Assembly: GCA_947380905.1 (NCBI GenBank)
Contig: CANCSS010000006.1
Location: 1-64,000, forward strand
DNA length: 64,000 nucleotides
Direction of reading: 5' to 3'
Source: Chitinophagaceae bacterium
GTDB taxonomy: Bacteria > Bacteroidota > Bacteroidia > Chitinophagales > Chitinophagaceae
Part shown: piece after piece, positions 36,873 to 46,711 of the stretch
Numbering within the stretch: the first letter of the stretch is position 1
Layout: the number at the start of each line of letters is the position of its first letter
Position numbers and translations under genes: made by a program
Notes under the pieces: model-generated
Database searches by the model: none
What the model was told of the DNA's origin: nothing
Seen by the model: the letters and a program-made list of their open reading frames with translations, nothing else

Positions 36873-37394
36873 TTACCAGTTTGAAAAAATTTGATTAAAA
36901 ATATCATCCGTTATATTTCTAAGAATGTCGTCCATTAATTGACTTTCGGCAGCTTGTAAAGTTAAGTTGGCAGAGAAATCAAAATTTCGGGTCACATCAA
37001 ATTCTTGTTCTTTATTTTCTAAAGTCTTTTTTAAAAGCACATGAACAGTTACCGTGAGTCGATTGGTGCTGGCTTGTTGTGCACTTACACCCACCGTTTG
37101 GGAAGGATCATAATTGGTAATGGTGGCATAAATTTGATAATGAGCTTCATCGCTATTGGTACGTGAAAGTTTGGTACCGCTCATTATTTTTTGTTGCAAC
37201 TTATCGGTTAACATGGGAGCCAACTGTGGATTAACATACCTGGCTTTGTTTTCTATGAAACCAATTTTTACCGTTTTAATGTTTTCAGGAATAACGGCAT
37301 CTCTAAAACTATAAATACCACAACTGGTCAATAAAGTACTTGCCAATATTGCCATTATAGAGAATCTAGTAAATAATACTTTTTTAAAATACAT
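36873..37394 (-). CDS. lptE: LPS-assembly lipoprotein LptE
   Basis: An outer-membrane lipoprotein that plugs LptD during LPS export. A start at ATG 37394 gives 173 residues with lipobox LASTLLTSC and then GIYSFRDAVIPENIKTVKIG, typical of Bacteroidota LptE. The longest frame would begin inside the preceding regulator gene and lacks a sensible signal, so it is rejected. The mature part includes NPQLAPMLTDKLQQKI and ends in a helix. It lies 16 bp after the sigma-54 activator gene. Confidence 0.83.
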   Translation of the reverse strand: MYFKKVLFTRFSIMAILASTLLTSCGIYSFRDAVIPENIKTVKIGFIENKARYVNPQLAPMLTDKLQQKIMSGTKLSRTNSDEAHYQIYATITNYDPSQTVGVSAQQASTNRLTVTVHVLLKKTLENKEQEFDVTRNFDFSANLTLQAAESQLMDDILRNITDDIFNQIFSNW

Positions 37395-37410
37395 GTTGTT
37401 TGCAATAAAA

Positions 37411-38670
37411 TTATTCTTCAATATCGTATTCTTTAATTTTTCTATACAAAGTTCTTTCGCTGATGCCCAAATCGGTAGAAGCATCTTTGCGGCGACCTCG
37501 ATGTTTTTTCAGTGCCTTTAAAATTAGTTCTTTTTCCTTATCCATAATATTTAAGGATTCTTCCACCTCATAATGACCATTTATTTCATTGTCTAAGATG
37601 ATTGGTTGCGGGGAGTTCAAATGCACTGTAGGATTGATCGGACTTGCGTGATGAATAGGATTGCTCACTGGCTTTAAATCCTCTTTTAATTCGTTGATTA
37701 AAGATTCTTTGTTAAAATTAGAATGATTGGATCCCGAAATAGAAGGGTTTTGTAATATCTCCAGAAACATTTTCTTTAATTCATTCACATCTTTTTTCAT
37801 GTCAAAGAAAAGCTTGTACAATATTTCCCTTTCATTGGCAAATTCACCCACAGGGGTGCCGCCGGTTACCATGGGAACACTGTTTACATTTTGAATGGGT
37901 AAGAACCCAGCCAATACTTCTGCATTAATGTGTTCTACCTTACTTAAAACTGAAATTTGTTCCGCAATGTTTTTTAATTCACGCACATTGCCTGGCCAAG
38001 GATACTCAGTCAGTAAGGTTCGCGCTTCTTCGTCTAAGAAGATGGGTTTTGTTTTATACTTTTCTGCAAAATCAACTACAAATTTTCGAAACAATAAAGG
38101 AATGTCTTCTTTGCGATCTCTTAAAGAAGGTACTCTTATAGGCACTGTATTTAAACGATAATACAAGTCCTCTCTAAATTTTCCTTTTTGTGTAAACTCT
38201 AATAATTCTCTATTGGTGGCAGCAACTACTCTTACATCTGATTTTTGCACTTTGGAAGATCCCACTCTAATAAATTCCCCTGTCTCCAATACGCGTAACA
38301 AACGAGCTTGAGTACCTAAAGGCAATTCCCCAATTTCATCTAAGAAAATGGTACCTCCACTTACGGTTTCAAAATATCCTTTACGGCTATCAACGGCACC
38401 TGTGAAAGATCCTTTTTCATGTCCAAACAATTCTGAATCGATGGTACCCTCTGGTATGGCACCGCAATTGACCGCAATAAATGGATTGTGCTTTCGTGCA
38501 GATAAACTATGAATGATTTGTGAAAATACTTCTTTACCCACACCACTTTCTCCAACAATCAATACCGTTAAATCGGTGCCTGCTACTTGTTCTGCAGTAT
38601 TCAATGCATGATTAATAGCCGGCGTATTGCCTATGATACTAAATCTATTTTTTAATGCTTGTAAATCCAT
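37411..38670 (-). CDS. Sigma-54-dependent transcriptional activator without receiver domain
   Basis: A 419-residue enhancer-binding protein. It starts directly with the AAA+ domain: Walker A GESGVGKEV, the sigma-54 contact loop as GSFTGA (in GHEKGSFTGAVDSRKG), Walker B GGTIFLDEIGEL, and the RVLETGEFIRVG and EYPWPGNVRELKN motifs. A variable linker of about 110 residues follows. The C-terminal Fis-type HTH is KDASTDLGISERTLYRKI. With no N-terminal receiver or PAS domain, its activity must be set by expression or by a partner. It lies 1 bp after miaB and before lptE. Confidence 0.9.
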   Translation of the reverse strand: MDLQALKNRFSIIGNTPAINHALNTAEQVAGTDLTVLIVGESGVGKEVFSQIIHSLSARKHNPFIAVNCGAIPEGTIDSELFGHEKGSFTGAVDSRKGYFETVSGGTIFLDEIGELPLGTQARLLRVLETGEFIRVGSSKVQKSDVRVVAATNRELLEFTQKGKFREDLYYRLNTVPIRVPSLRDRKEDIPLLFRKFVVDFAEKYKTKPIFLDEEARTLLTEYPWPGNVRELKNIAEQISVLSKVEHINAEVLAGFLPIQNVNSVPMVTGGTPVGEFANEREILYKLFFDMKKDVNELKKMFLEILQNPSISGSNHSNFNKESLINELKEDLKPVSNPIHHASPINPTVHLNSPQPIILDNEINGHYEVEESLNIMDKEKELILKALKKHRGRRKDASTDLGISERTLYRKIKEYDIEE

Positions 38671-38671
38671 T

Positions 38672-40108
38672 TTAAATATTTTTTATAGCGCCTATTAAAG
38701 TGCCTTTCGTATAATGTGTAATAACAATGTCAACATAGTCTCCTTTTTTAAGCGCTGTGTTGCCATCCTTATTTGTTTTTGGAAAAACAACTACTTTGTT
38801 TTGACTGGTTCTACCCATCCATTCGGCATCGCTTTTTTTACTGTTGCCCTCTATTAAAACTTCGTAACATTTTCCCAATTCTTTTTTATTGCTTTCATTT
38901 GATAAAGTCCATTGCACATCTACAATTTCTTGTAATCTTCTTTTTTTAACTTCTAATGGTACATCGTCTTCATATCTTTTTTCAGCGAGGGTGCCAGGGC
39001 GTTCCGAATAAAAATACATATAGCAATAATCATACTGCGCCATTTGCATGATGCTGATGGTATCCTGATGATCTTGTTCTGTTTCGGTACAAAAACCTGC
39101 AATGATGTCTGCAGAAATACTGCATTCAGGCATGAGTTCTTTAATGCGTGCTACTTTAGACAAGTACCATTCGCGTGTATACGTACGGTTCATTAACTGT
39201 AAAACTCGGGTGCTGCCACTTTGCACTGGCAAGTGAATGTATTTACAAATATTGTGGTACTTCATCATGGTAAACAATACTTCATCGGTAATGTCTTTAG
39301 GATGAGAAGTGCTAAATCGAACTCTCAATTGAGAACTAATGAGCGCAACACTTTCCAATAGCTGTGCAAAAGTTACTTGCAAATTGGTTTCCGGATTGTT
39401 CCAATAATAGCTGTCTACGTTTTGTCCTAACAGCGTCACTTCTTTGTATCCTTTTTCAAAAAGGTCTTTACATTCTGCAACAATAGAAAATGCATCTCTG
39501 CTTCTTTCGCGTCCTCTGGTAAATGGCACCACACAAAAACTACACATATTATTACAACCACGCATGATGGAAACAAATCCACTAATGCCATTGCTGTCTA
39601 AACGAACAGGGGAGATATCGGAATAAGTTTCATCGCGGCTTAATAAAACATTTACGGCTTTTTGTCCCGTGCCTGCTTCTATAATTAAATCGGGAAGGGT
39701 ACGGTAGGCATCTGGCCCAACTACCATATCTACTAACTTTTCTTCTTCTAATAATTTTGATTTTAATCTTTCGGCCATACAACCTAAAATGCCCACCAAT
39801 AAACTTGGATTTTGCGTTTTTAATTTTCTAAATTCTGTGAGTCTTTTACGAACGGTGAGCTCTGCTTTTTCACGTATCGAGCAGGTATTGATTAAAATTA
39901 AATCGGCTTGTTCGATATTTCGGGTACTACCAAATCCATTTTGCTCTAAAATAGACGCCACCACTTCACTGTCAGCAAAGTTCATCGCACAGCCGTAACT
40001 TTCTACATAAAAGTGTTTGGCAAATGGCACTTTGGTTAAGGTAGATACATAGGCTTCCCCTTGTCTCAATTCATCGTGTTCCTTGGTGGCCGTTGTAAAT
40101 AGTTCCAT
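38672..40108 (-). CDS. miaB: tRNA-2-methylthio-N6-dimethylallyladenosine synthase MiaB
   Basis: A radical SAM methylthiotransferase acting on tRNA position 37. The 478-residue protein has the N-terminal UPF0004 domain with its three Cys ([32 protein letters not shown]), the radical SAM motif [27 protein letters not shown], and the C-terminal TRAM domain. It is the first gene of a five-gene operon ending at secG, and a good promoter precedes it. Confidence 0.95.
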   Translation of the reverse strand: MELFTTATKEHDELRQGEAYVSTLTKVPFAKHFYVESYGCAMNFADSEVVASILEQNGFGSTRNIEQADLILINTCSIREKAELTVRKRLTEFRKLKTQNPSLLVGILGCMAERLKSKLLEEEKLVDMVVGPDAYRTLPDLIIEAGTGQKAVNVLLSRDETYSDISPVRLDSNGISGFVSIMRGCNNMCSFCVVPFTRGRERSRDAFSIVAECKDLFEKGYKEVTLLGQNVDSYYWNNPETNLQVTFAQLLESVALISSQLRVRFSTSHPKDITDEVLFTMMKYHNICKYIHLPVQSGSTRVLQLMNRTYTREWYLSKVARIKELMPECSISADIIAGFCTETEQDHQDTISIMQMAQYDYCYMYFYSERPGTLAEKRYEDDVPLEVKKRRLQEIVDVQWTLSNESNKKELGKCYEVLIEGNSKKSDAEWMGRTSQNKVVVFPKTNKDGNTALKKGDYVDIVITHYTKGTLIGAIKNI

Positions 40109-40127
40109 TCCAGCTGGTTTTGAAACG

Positions 40128-40158
40128 CAAATTTAGTTAAAAAAACAGAATGTGTCAA
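40128..40158 (-). promoter_or_regulatory. Promoter of the miaB-lptE-secG operon
   Basis: Read on the minus strand, TTG (40158-40156), a 20-base spacer and TAAATTTG (40135-40128) fit the Bacteroidota -33/-7 consensus. The -7 box ends 20 bases before the miaB ATG. Confidence 0.75.
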
Positions 40159-40270
40159 CTTGTCAGCCAATTCTTCTAATTATTTGATAATGAAACCATT
40201 ACTTAAAATGGCAATTTGGATCTTAACAATTTATATATAATTAATAATCAATGATTTAGTGATCCCTTCT

Positions 40271-40278
40271 TATATTTG
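40271..40278 (+). promoter_or_regulatory. Bacteroidota -7 box for the DUF3078 gene
   Basis: TATATTTG is an exact match that ends 16 bases before the ATG at 40294. It overlaps the TTG of the longer frame, which supports the shorter start. No clear -33 is seen. Confidence 0.6.
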
Positions 40279-40293
40279 ATTAAAATATGGGTC

Positions 40294-41259
40294 ATGTTTA
40301 AAGGGGGTATCATTTTATTCTTATTGTGCTTAGTTCATGGGGCAATGGCACAAAATATAGGGGTGACTAAATTAAGAAACGAAACATCTAGAAACGTCGT
40401 AAGGGTGGCGGATACTGCTTATTTCAACTGGAAACAAGGGGGTATGTATAATTTTAATCTTTCCGAAAGTTCATTAAGCAATTGGGCAGCAGGGGGAGAC
40501 AATTTCAATATGTCCATCAATACTTTTTTTAACTATTATGCATACTTTCAAAAACCCAGACAAAGTTGGGACAATAATTTCGATGCCAATTTAGGTTTTG
40601 TACAATCCACTTCTATAGGAGGTAGAAAAAATGACGACAGAATAGATCTAATTAGCAAATATGGCTATAGAATTGATACAACAGGTGTCTGGTATTTGTC
40701 TGCTTTATTTAACGTTCGTTCTCAAATTTTTGATGGGTATAGTTTTAGCGGGACCAATGCTACTTTTACTTCTTCCTTATTTGCTCCTGCCTATATCATT
40801 TTATCTGCAGGGTTGGATTTCAAACCCAGTAGTATTTTTTCTGTATTCTTTTCGCCCCTTACGTCAAGGACTACTTTATTGTTAAATACCAAACTTTCAG
40901 ATTTGGGAAGTTATGGGGTACCAAAGGGGGAAAAAATTTACAAAGAAACAGGTTTGTTTGTGACAGTCAACTACAACAATGTGATTGCGCCTAACATTAC
41001 GTATAAAGGTCGTGCCGATTTTTTTTCCAACTATTATCAAAAGCCAGAGAATATTAATTTGTACATGACCAACATGTTTACTTTTAAAATAAATAAAAAC
41101 TTTTCGGCCAATTATAGTCTTGATTTAATCTATGATGATAAAATTAAGAATTTTGGACCCAATAAAAACTCGCCAGGTTTGCAATTAAAAAGTATTATAG
41201 GTGTGGGCTATTTTAAAAACTTACAGGTAAAGAAGATCATACTGCAGCCAAAGATCTAA
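40294..41259 (+). CDS. DUF3078 exported protein
   Basis: A 321-residue protein of unknown function with a signal peptide (IILFLLCLVHGAMAQ). The region starting YFNWKQGGMYNFNLSESSLS and continuing NWAAGGDNFNMSINTF is the DUF3078 signature. The many alternating aromatic strands and a C-terminal aromatic-strand pattern suggest an outer-membrane beta-barrel. Start at ATG 40294 is preferred over TTG 40276 because a -7 box ends at 40278. It is convergent with purK with 5 bp between them. Confidence 0.8.
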   Translation: MFKGGIILFLLCLVHGAMAQNIGVTKLRNETSRNVVRVADTAYFNWKQGGMYNFNLSESSLSNWAAGGDNFNMSINTFFNYYAYFQKPRQSWDNNFDANLGFVQSTSIGGRKNDDRIDLISKYGYRIDTTGVWYLSALFNVRSQIFDGYSFSGTNATFTSSLFAPAYIILSAGLDFKPSSIFSVFFSPLTSRTTLLLNTKLSDLGSYGVPKGEKIYKETGLFVTVNYNNVIAPNITYKGRADFFSNYYQKPENINLYMTNMFTFKINKNFSANYSLDLIYDDKIKNFGPNKNSPGLQLKSIIGVGYFKNLQVKKIILQPKI

Positions 41260-41264
41260 AAAAT

Positions 41265-42386
41265 TTATTGGGAGATGGCCTTTAGCGTATGCTTAATTTT
41301 GTTGGCCTTATGTGTTAGATCTTGATAGTCTTTACTGATAATAGTTACATGCCCCATTTTTCTTCCTGGTTTGGTTTGTTTTTTTCCATAAATATGTACA
41401 AATACATTGTCCATTTTAAGCACATCGGATAAGCCCTCATAAAGGACATCACCAGTATGTCCCTCTGCTCCAATAATATTCACGATAGCAGATGGTAAGA
41501 TGGCATCGGTATTGCCTAAGGGGTAGTCTAGTAAAATGCGAAGCAACATATCGTATTGACTGCTGTAATTAGCTTCGATGGTATGGTGTCCGCTATTGTG
41601 CACACGTGGAGCGGTTTCATTGACCCAAATTTCACCCAGGGCATCTATAAATAGTTCAATAGCAAATAAGCCTGGACTATTTAATCCTTTGACCACTTTA
41701 CGTGCGATGGCTTGCGCTTTCCACAATTGTTTCTCATCCAACTTTGCGGGACTAAGTTGGTAATCTAATAAGTTGTACACCGTATCAAAAACCATTTCAG
41801 CGGGCGGATAAATAATGGTTTCTCCTTTTGCATTCATGCCTACAATCAATGCAATTTCGGTAGCTATTTTTACTTTTTTCTCTAAAACAGAGGGTACATT
41901 AAATGCCAATTCAATTTCTTTTTCAGAATTAATTATTTGCACGCCTTTGCCATCATAGCCGCCTTCGCCCATTTTATGAACTGCAGGTAAGAAGTCAGTA
42001 TGTGCCAACAAATCGGATGCATGCTGTGTTATAAAAAACGGAGCAGTAGGAATTTCGTTGTCTTTATAAAATTGTTTCTGGAGTACTTTGTTTTTGATGG
42101 TTCTAATGGCGGAAGGAGTAGGATATATTTTCACTCCTTCTTTTTCTAATTGTTCTAAAGCCTCCACATTCACGGCTTCAATTTCTATGGTAAGGGCATC
42201 TAAATTTTTCCCAAAATGGTATACGGCTTCATACGATTGAATATTGCCCAAAGTAAAATGATGGCAGAGATGGGCTGCAGGGCATTGGGCATCGTTTTCA
42301 AGAACATAGGTAGTTACATCAAAGTTAGCTGCAGCTTGCAACAACATCCTTCCCAATTGGCCACCCCCTAATATACCTATTTTCAT
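41265..42386 (-). CDS. purK: N5-carboxyaminoimidazole ribonucleotide synthase PurK
   Basis: An ATP-grasp enzyme of purine synthesis that carboxylates AIR. The start at ATG 42386 gives MKIGILGGGQLGRMLLQAA, the standard PurK N-terminus, and 373 residues. Further landmarks are HKMGEGGYDGKGVQ, FAIELFIDALGEIWVNETAP and RVHNSGHHTIEA. The longer frame would run over both its own -7 box and the divergent ABC promoter. No purE is adjacent. Confidence 0.93.
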   Translation of the reverse strand: MKIGILGGGQLGRMLLQAAANFDVTTYVLENDAQCPAAHLCHHFTLGNIQSYEAVYHFGKNLDALTIEIEAVNVEALEQLEKEGVKIYPTPSAIRTIKNKVLQKQFYKDNEIPTAPFFITQHASDLLAHTDFLPAVHKMGEGGYDGKGVQIINSEKEIELAFNVPSVLEKKVKIATEIALIVGMNAKGETIIYPPAEMVFDTVYNLLDYQLSPAKLDEKQLWKAQAIARKVVKGLNSPGLFAIELFIDALGEIWVNETAPRVHNSGHHTIEANYSSQYDMLLRILLDYPLGNTDAILPSAIVNIIGAEGHTGDVLYEGLSDVLKMDNVFVHIYGKKQTKPGRKMGHVTIISKDYQDLTHKANKIKHTLKAISQ

Positions 42387-42403
42387 TATTTGGATACTTT
42401 TAA

Positions 42404-42411
42404 CAAAGATA
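42404..42411 (-). promoter_or_regulatory. Bacteroidota -7 box for purK
   Basis: On the minus strand this reads TATCTTTG, an exact match, ending 18 bases before the purK ATG at 42386. The -33 element is unclear. Confidence 0.6.
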
Positions 42412-42433
42412 AGGGTCTTAGGCAAGTTTTCAT

Positions 42434-42464
42434 TTTGCACAGCGCTCAAAAGCAGTTAAATTTG
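42434..42464 (+). promoter_or_regulatory. Promoter of the ABC ATPase gene
   Basis: TTTG (42434-42437), a 19-base spacer and TAAATTTG (42457-42464) match the Bacteroidota consensus completely. It ends 19 bases before the ATG at 42483 and is divergent from the purK promoter. Confidence 0.8.
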
Positions 42465-42482
42465 TTTTCTAATTCAGTTAAA

Positions 42483-43247
42483 ATGTCTCCATTGCCCATT
42501 ATATCCGTGAAAAATTTGGTGAAATCCTATGGTGAATTTACTGCAGTGAAGGGTATTAGCTTTGAGGTATTTGAAGGGGAAATTTTTGGTTTATTAGGGC
42601 CCAATGGTGCAGGAAAATCTACCACTTTGGAAATTATTGAAACACTGAGAGAAAAAACCAGTGGAGAAGTAATGGTGAATGGGTTCAATATTGACGATGC
42701 TCAAGAAGCCATTAAAAAGATGATTGGCGTACAACTGCAAACGGCCGGGTTTTATCCAAATTTAAATTTAACTGAATTGATGCAATTGTTTATTGGTTTG
42801 TATCAAACCGATGTAGATCCCATAAGCTTGCTTAAAAAAGTGAATTTAGAAGACAAGGCAAAATCTAAATACAAAGAATTGAGTGGGGGGCAGAAGCAGC
42901 GATTTTCCATCGCCACCACTTTAATCAATCAACCTAAAATTATTTTTTTAGATGAGCCCACTACAGGATTAGATCCACAAGCAAGAAGAAACTTATGGGA
43001 TTTAATTCAAGAAATAAGAGATAACGGAACAACCGTCATTATCACCACACATTATATGGATGAGGCAGAAGTATTGTGTGATAGAGTGGCTATTATTGAT
43101 AGTGGAGAAATTGTAGTCATCAATACGCCCAATGAATTGATAGATGAATTGGTGGCTTCTGGATTTGAAAAGATAAAAGAAGTCAAAAAAGCCAATTTAG
43201 AAGATGTGTTTATTCATAAAACGGGTAAGGCTTGGAGAGAAGATTAA
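42483..43247 (+). CDS. ABC transporter ATP-binding protein
   Basis: A 254-residue ATPase of the CcmA/drug-export type. It has Walker A GPNGAGKST, the Q-loop region GVQLQTAGFYPNL, signature LSGGQKQR, Walker B IIFLDEPTTGLD, and the H-loop TTHYMDEAE. A start at ATG 42483 is set by family alignment (ISVKNLVKSYGEF) and by the promoter just upstream. No permease gene follows, so its membrane partner must be encoded elsewhere. The substrate is unknown. Confidence 0.9.
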   Translation: MSPLPIISVKNLVKSYGEFTAVKGISFEVFEGEIFGLLGPNGAGKSTTLEIIETLREKTSGEVMVNGFNIDDAQEAIKKMIGVQLQTAGFYPNLNLTELMQLFIGLYQTDVDPISLLKKVNLEDKAKSKYKELSGGQKQRFSIATTLINQPKIIFLDEPTTGLDPQARRNLWDLIQEIRDNGTTVIITTHYMDEAEVLCDRVAIIDSGEIVVINTPNELIDELVASGFEKIKEVKKANLEDVFIHKTGKAWRED

Positions 43248-43288
43248 TTTTGAAAACATTGAATTGGTAAAATATAAAAATAATAAGT

Positions 43289-43816
43289 ATGACACAAGAT
43301 CCACGTTATCCCATTGGCAAATTTGAAGCCATGCCTTTTTCTGAAGCCACTAAAAAAAGTTGGATTCATGAAATAAGAGTAGCCCCCAAAAATTTAGAAT
43401 TAGCCATACAACATTTAGACAAATCGCAATTGGACACCCCGTATAGAGAAGGAGGATGGACGGTGCAGCAGGTTGTTCATCATATGGCGGACAGTCATAT
43501 GAATGCTTTTATTCGTTTCAAATTGGCTTTGACCGAAGAAGTGCCTCTCATCAAAACCTATGATGAAAAAGCTTGGGTGAACACCGCGGATGCTTTGTTA
43601 ACACCTATTAATTATTCTACTACCATATTGCATGCGTTGCATGAGCGTTGGGCCAATTTATTAGAATCAATGACCGACGAACAATGGCAAAGAAAATTAT
43701 TTCATCCAGTGCGTAATGCAGAAGTGAGCTTATGGGACATGCTATCTATTTATTCTTGGCATGGCAAACACCATACAGCGCATGTTAAAAATTTGTGTGA
43801 GCAAAAAGGCTGGTAG
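43289..43816 (+). CDS. YfiT/DinB-family metal-dependent protein (putative bacillithiol transferase)
   Basis: A 175-residue four-helix-bundle protein. The family start YPIGKFEAMPFSEATKKSWI and the metal ligands in VVHHMADSHMN and SWHGKHHTAHV match YfiT/BstA-like proteins. These are annotated as metal hydrolases or bacillithiol-S-transferases that detoxify electrophiles. It lies 41 bp after the ABC ATPase gene and abuts the convergent folC stop. Confidence 0.85.
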   Translation: MTQDPRYPIGKFEAMPFSEATKKSWIHEIRVAPKNLELAIQHLDKSQLDTPYREGGWTVQQVVHHMADSHMNAFIRFKLALTEEVPLIKTYDEKAWVNTADALLTPINYSTTILHALHERWANLLESMTDEQWQRKLFHPVRNAEVSLWDMLSIYSWHGKHHTAHVKNLCEQKGW

Positions 43817-45142
43817 TTAGTAAAATAATTTTCTGTCTACTTCGGCTACTAAGTAAACACTGCCTATGACCAAGATTAAATCTTTGGTATGGCTATTTTG
43901 TTTGGCTGTGAGGATGGCTTGGTTGACGTCTTCATAACAGGCCCCTTTTAATCCCAATGCGTCTCCTTTTAAGGCTAATTCTATAGCAGCAAGCGCTCTG
44001 GGAATATGTGATTGTGTAAAATAGTAATTTGCTTTTTGAGGGAGTAAATGTAAAACCGCATCTACATCTTTGTCTTTGACCATTCCAGTTACAATATGCA
44101 ATTGATCGTAAGTCATGGTTTTTAATTGTTCTAGTAAGGCTTGCATACCATGTTCGTTGTGTGCTACATCCAAAACAATATGGGGGGAAGATTGTAGACA
44201 TTCCCAACGACCCATTAATCCAGTGGTCTTTTTTATTTGAGTTAAGGCAGTGGTAATTATTTCAGCGTTAATTTCCCAACCCATGTCTGCCAACATTTGC
44301 AAGGCTACCAAAACACCTTTTAAATTTTTTGATTGGTATTTTCCTGGCAGGTCGCATAAGATGGTAAAATCTTTTTTAAAAAGAGGGGCATTTAATTTTT
44401 GGAATTGAGCTTGTGTGAATGTAAAGCTGGCCGTATGCCAATTGTTTTCAAAATTCGTAAGGGTTAAAAAATCTTCACTAAAATACAATGGGGCATTGCA
44501 AGCTTGTGCTTTTTGCTCAAATACTTTCGTGGTCTCCATGATACGCTCGCTCACCACCACGGGAACGCCTTCTTTGATGATCCCTGCTTTTTCAGCAGCA
44601 ATAAGTGCTAAGGTATTTCCTAATAAATTCATATGGTCCCAACCTATATTGGTAATGATGCTTAAGATAGGAGTAATCACATTGGTGCTGTCTAATCTTC
44701 CCCCTAAGCCGGTTTCAATAATGGCGATGTCACATTTTTCTTGCACAAAATAGTCAAAAGCCATGCCCACGGTAATTTCAAAAAAAGAAGGTTCTATTTT
44801 TTCAATCAGCGGTTTTATTTTATTAGTAAAAGCAACCACAAAATCTTCAGAACACATTTCGCCATTTATTTTAATGCGTTCTCTAAAATCATATAAGTGA
44901 GGGGAAGTATATAAGCCTGTTTTATAGCCTGCTTCCTGAAAGACAGCGGCCAACATGTGACTGGTAGAGCCTTTGCCATTGGTTCCTGCTACATGAATGG
45001 TTTTTATTTTATGTTGAGGTTGGTCTAGGAATTGACAAATTTCTAGGGTATTGTGCAAATCATTTTTAATGGCTGCGGCTCCAATTCTACTAAATAGCGG
45101 TAAGCGACTGTACAAATAGTCGATAGATGCTTGATAAGACAT
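43817..45142 (-). CDS. folC: Folylpolyglutamate/dihydrofolate synthase FolC
   Basis: Adds glutamates to folates and may also make dihydrofolate. The 441-residue Mur-ligase-like protein has HVAGTNGKGSTSHMLA (P-loop), TSPHLYDFRERIKING, ETGLGGRLDSTNVI, ITNIGWDHMNLLG, and VLDVAHNEHGM in the C-terminal domain. It is the last gene of a minus-strand run from about 49.5 kb and starts 6 bp after the TonB-like gene. Confidence 0.93.
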   Translation of the reverse strand: MSYQASIDYLYSRLPLFSRIGAAAIKNDLHNTLEICQFLDQPQHKIKTIHVAGTNGKGSTSHMLAAVFQEAGYKTGLYTSPHLYDFRERIKINGEMCSEDFVVAFTNKIKPLIEKIEPSFFEITVGMAFDYFVQEKCDIAIIETGLGGRLDSTNVITPILSIITNIGWDHMNLLGNTLALIAAEKAGIIKEGVPVVVSERIMETTKVFEQKAQACNAPLYFSEDFLTLTNFENNWHTASFTFTQAQFQKLNAPLFKKDFTILCDLPGKYQSKNLKGVLVALQMLADMGWEINAEIITTALTQIKKTTGLMGRWECLQSSPHIVLDVAHNEHGMQALLEQLKTMTYDQLHIVTGMVKDKDVDAVLHLLPQKANYYFTQSHIPRALAAIELALKGDALGLKGACYEDVNQAILTAKQNSHTKDLILVIGSVYLVAEVDRKLFY

Positions 45143-45148
45143 ATGGTA

Positions 45149-45931
45149 TTATTGAACTTCGAATTTAAACTTAACGGTGACCATAGAACTATGATCTGCG
45201 CTATTAAAGTTTATTTTAGTTAAGTATTCGACGATGGCTTTTTTATATTTTGGATCATTGGAAGAAGAACCTTTCACAATTTGTATAAAGCTGCCTTGAC
45301 CAGAGGGGCTTACTTCAATTTCTGCATAAATGGTGGCTGCTTCCACATCTCCATTAAAAGAATACGCTTTGGTGACATGTCTATCTCCTTTAGTTACAAA
45401 AGGTCCACCCGTTCCTGTATAATTTTTTCCATCAATACTTCCATTGGCAACACCTTGATCGCCTTTGCCACCGGCAATGCCTTGGTCTTTTACATGGTTG
45501 TAACTGTCTTGATTGTTTCCTCCTTTGCCATTGCCACCAGCATATTTTCCCATCAGTGCTTTTGGTTTTGGTGCAGGAGGTAAGGGTAAGTTTTTAATAT
45601 TGGTCTTTGCTTTGGTAGATCGTATGGCTTCGTCATTGGGGTCGTTTGAATTGGCATTAATTTTTATAGACTTATTAATGGCAGTGGCTTTTACTTTTTT
45701 ACTGGAGCCTACTTCTGGTGCTGGCGCTTCTTTACTTTTTGGGGCAATGTCTCCTTGGCCTGTGTTGCTGTTGCCTATATTAACTTCCATATAGGAAGCT
45801 TCGGGAGGAAGCACGGTGGGGGCGGCTTGTTGCCAATGCATGACTATAAACAATAAAGACAAAGCAATACATATTAAAAAGGTGTAGACACCTGCTTTAA
45901 TATTTTTTTCTTGTTCAAAGCTTAATTGCAT
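45149..45931 (-). CDS. TonB-like periplasmic-spanning protein
   Basis: A 260-residue protein with a single N-terminal membrane anchor (GVYTFLICIALSLLFIVMHW). A long low-complexity Pro/Lys/Gly/Asn-rich spacer (about 40-170) follows. The C-terminal domain has ATIYAEIEVSPSGQGSF and IVEYLTKINFNSA, which resembles the TonB C-terminus. It could couple proton motive force to outer-membrane receptors, but no exbB/exbD is adjacent. It lies between a TSUP permease gene and folC with small gaps. Confidence 0.68.
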   Translation of the reverse strand: MQLSFEQEKNIKAGVYTFLICIALSLLFIVMHWQQAAPTVLPPEASYMEVNIGNSNTGQGDIAPKSKEAPAPEVGSSKKVKATAINKSIKINANSNDPNDEAIRSTKAKTNIKNLPLPPAPKPKALMGKYAGGNGKGGNNQDSYNHVKDQGIAGGKGDQGVANGSIDGKNYTGTGGPFVTKGDRHVTKAYSFNGDVEAATIYAEIEVSPSGQGSFIQIVKGSSSNDPKYKKAIVEYLTKINFNSADHSSMVTVKFKFEVQ

Positions 45932-45940
45932 ACTATAAAA

Positions 45941-46702
45941 TTAATGCAAAAATACATCATAACCCAATCTGCAAAGGGTAGCTATTATGACGATTAAGAA
46001 GAAGGCCCTAATAAATTTATTACCTTTTTTAATGGCCATTTTAGAACCTAAAAAGCCACCTAAGGCATTACAAACCGCCATGGGTAAGGCAATGCTCCAG
46101 ATAATGGAACCCTTCCATAAAAACAATAGAATGGAGCCTAAGTTGGTGGCCAGATTCACGACTTTGGCATGCGCATTGGCTTGTAGAAAATCAAAGCCAA
46201 GCCTGCTTATAAATGCCAATACCAATAAGCTTCCTGCTCCTGGCCCAATAAAGCCATCATAAAATCCTAGCACCAAACAAATAACTGTCCCTTGATACCA
46301 TTGATATTGAAAATCTGTATTTTTAATTTCAAGGCCTAAGTTTTTTTTGGTGTAAGTGTAAATTGCAATTATTACCAGCACTATAAAAATGACTGGTTTC
46401 ATAAATGCATTGCTTACCAATGTCAAACAATAGGAGCCAGTAAATGCAGCCACAAAAGCAATGATCGTAAAAAGTAATAACCTTGCTTTGGGAATGGTTA
46501 CTATTTTTAAATATTGTTTTGCTGCAAAAAAAGTACCAGTAAAGGAAGGTATTTTTAAAGAGCCAATAACGCGGGAAATGGGTTCATTGGGAAATAAAAT
46601 AATTCCAGCAGGGGTTTGGATGAGCCCTCCGCCTCCCACAATCGCATCTATAAATCCAGCCAGAAATGCTACACAACATAAGATGATATACGTGGAATTC
46701 AT
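45941..46702 (-). CDS. TauE/SafE (TSUP) family permease
   Basis: A 253-residue inner-membrane protein with about eight hydrophobic segments. The N-terminal GFIDAIVGGGGLIQTPAGI and the internal repeat GFYDGFIGPGAGSLLVLAFI are the duplicated TSUP signatures. Family members export or import sulfonates, sulfite or other organic anions. The substrate here cannot be deduced. It lies 9 bp after the EamA gene and is probably co-transcribed. Confidence 0.87.
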   Translation of the reverse strand: MNSTYIILCCVAFLAGFIDAIVGGGGLIQTPAGIILFPNEPISRVIGSLKIPSFTGTFFAAKQYLKIVTIPKARLLLFTIIAFVAAFTGSYCLTLVSNAFMKPVIFIVLVIIAIYTYTKKNLGLEIKNTDFQYQWYQGTVICLVLGFYDGFIGPGAGSLLVLAFISRLGFDFLQANAHAKVVNLATNLGSILLFLWKGSIIWSIALPMAVCNALGGFLGSKMAIKKGNKFIRAFFLIVIIATLCRLGYDVFLH

Positions 46703-46711
46703 TTACAGCAA

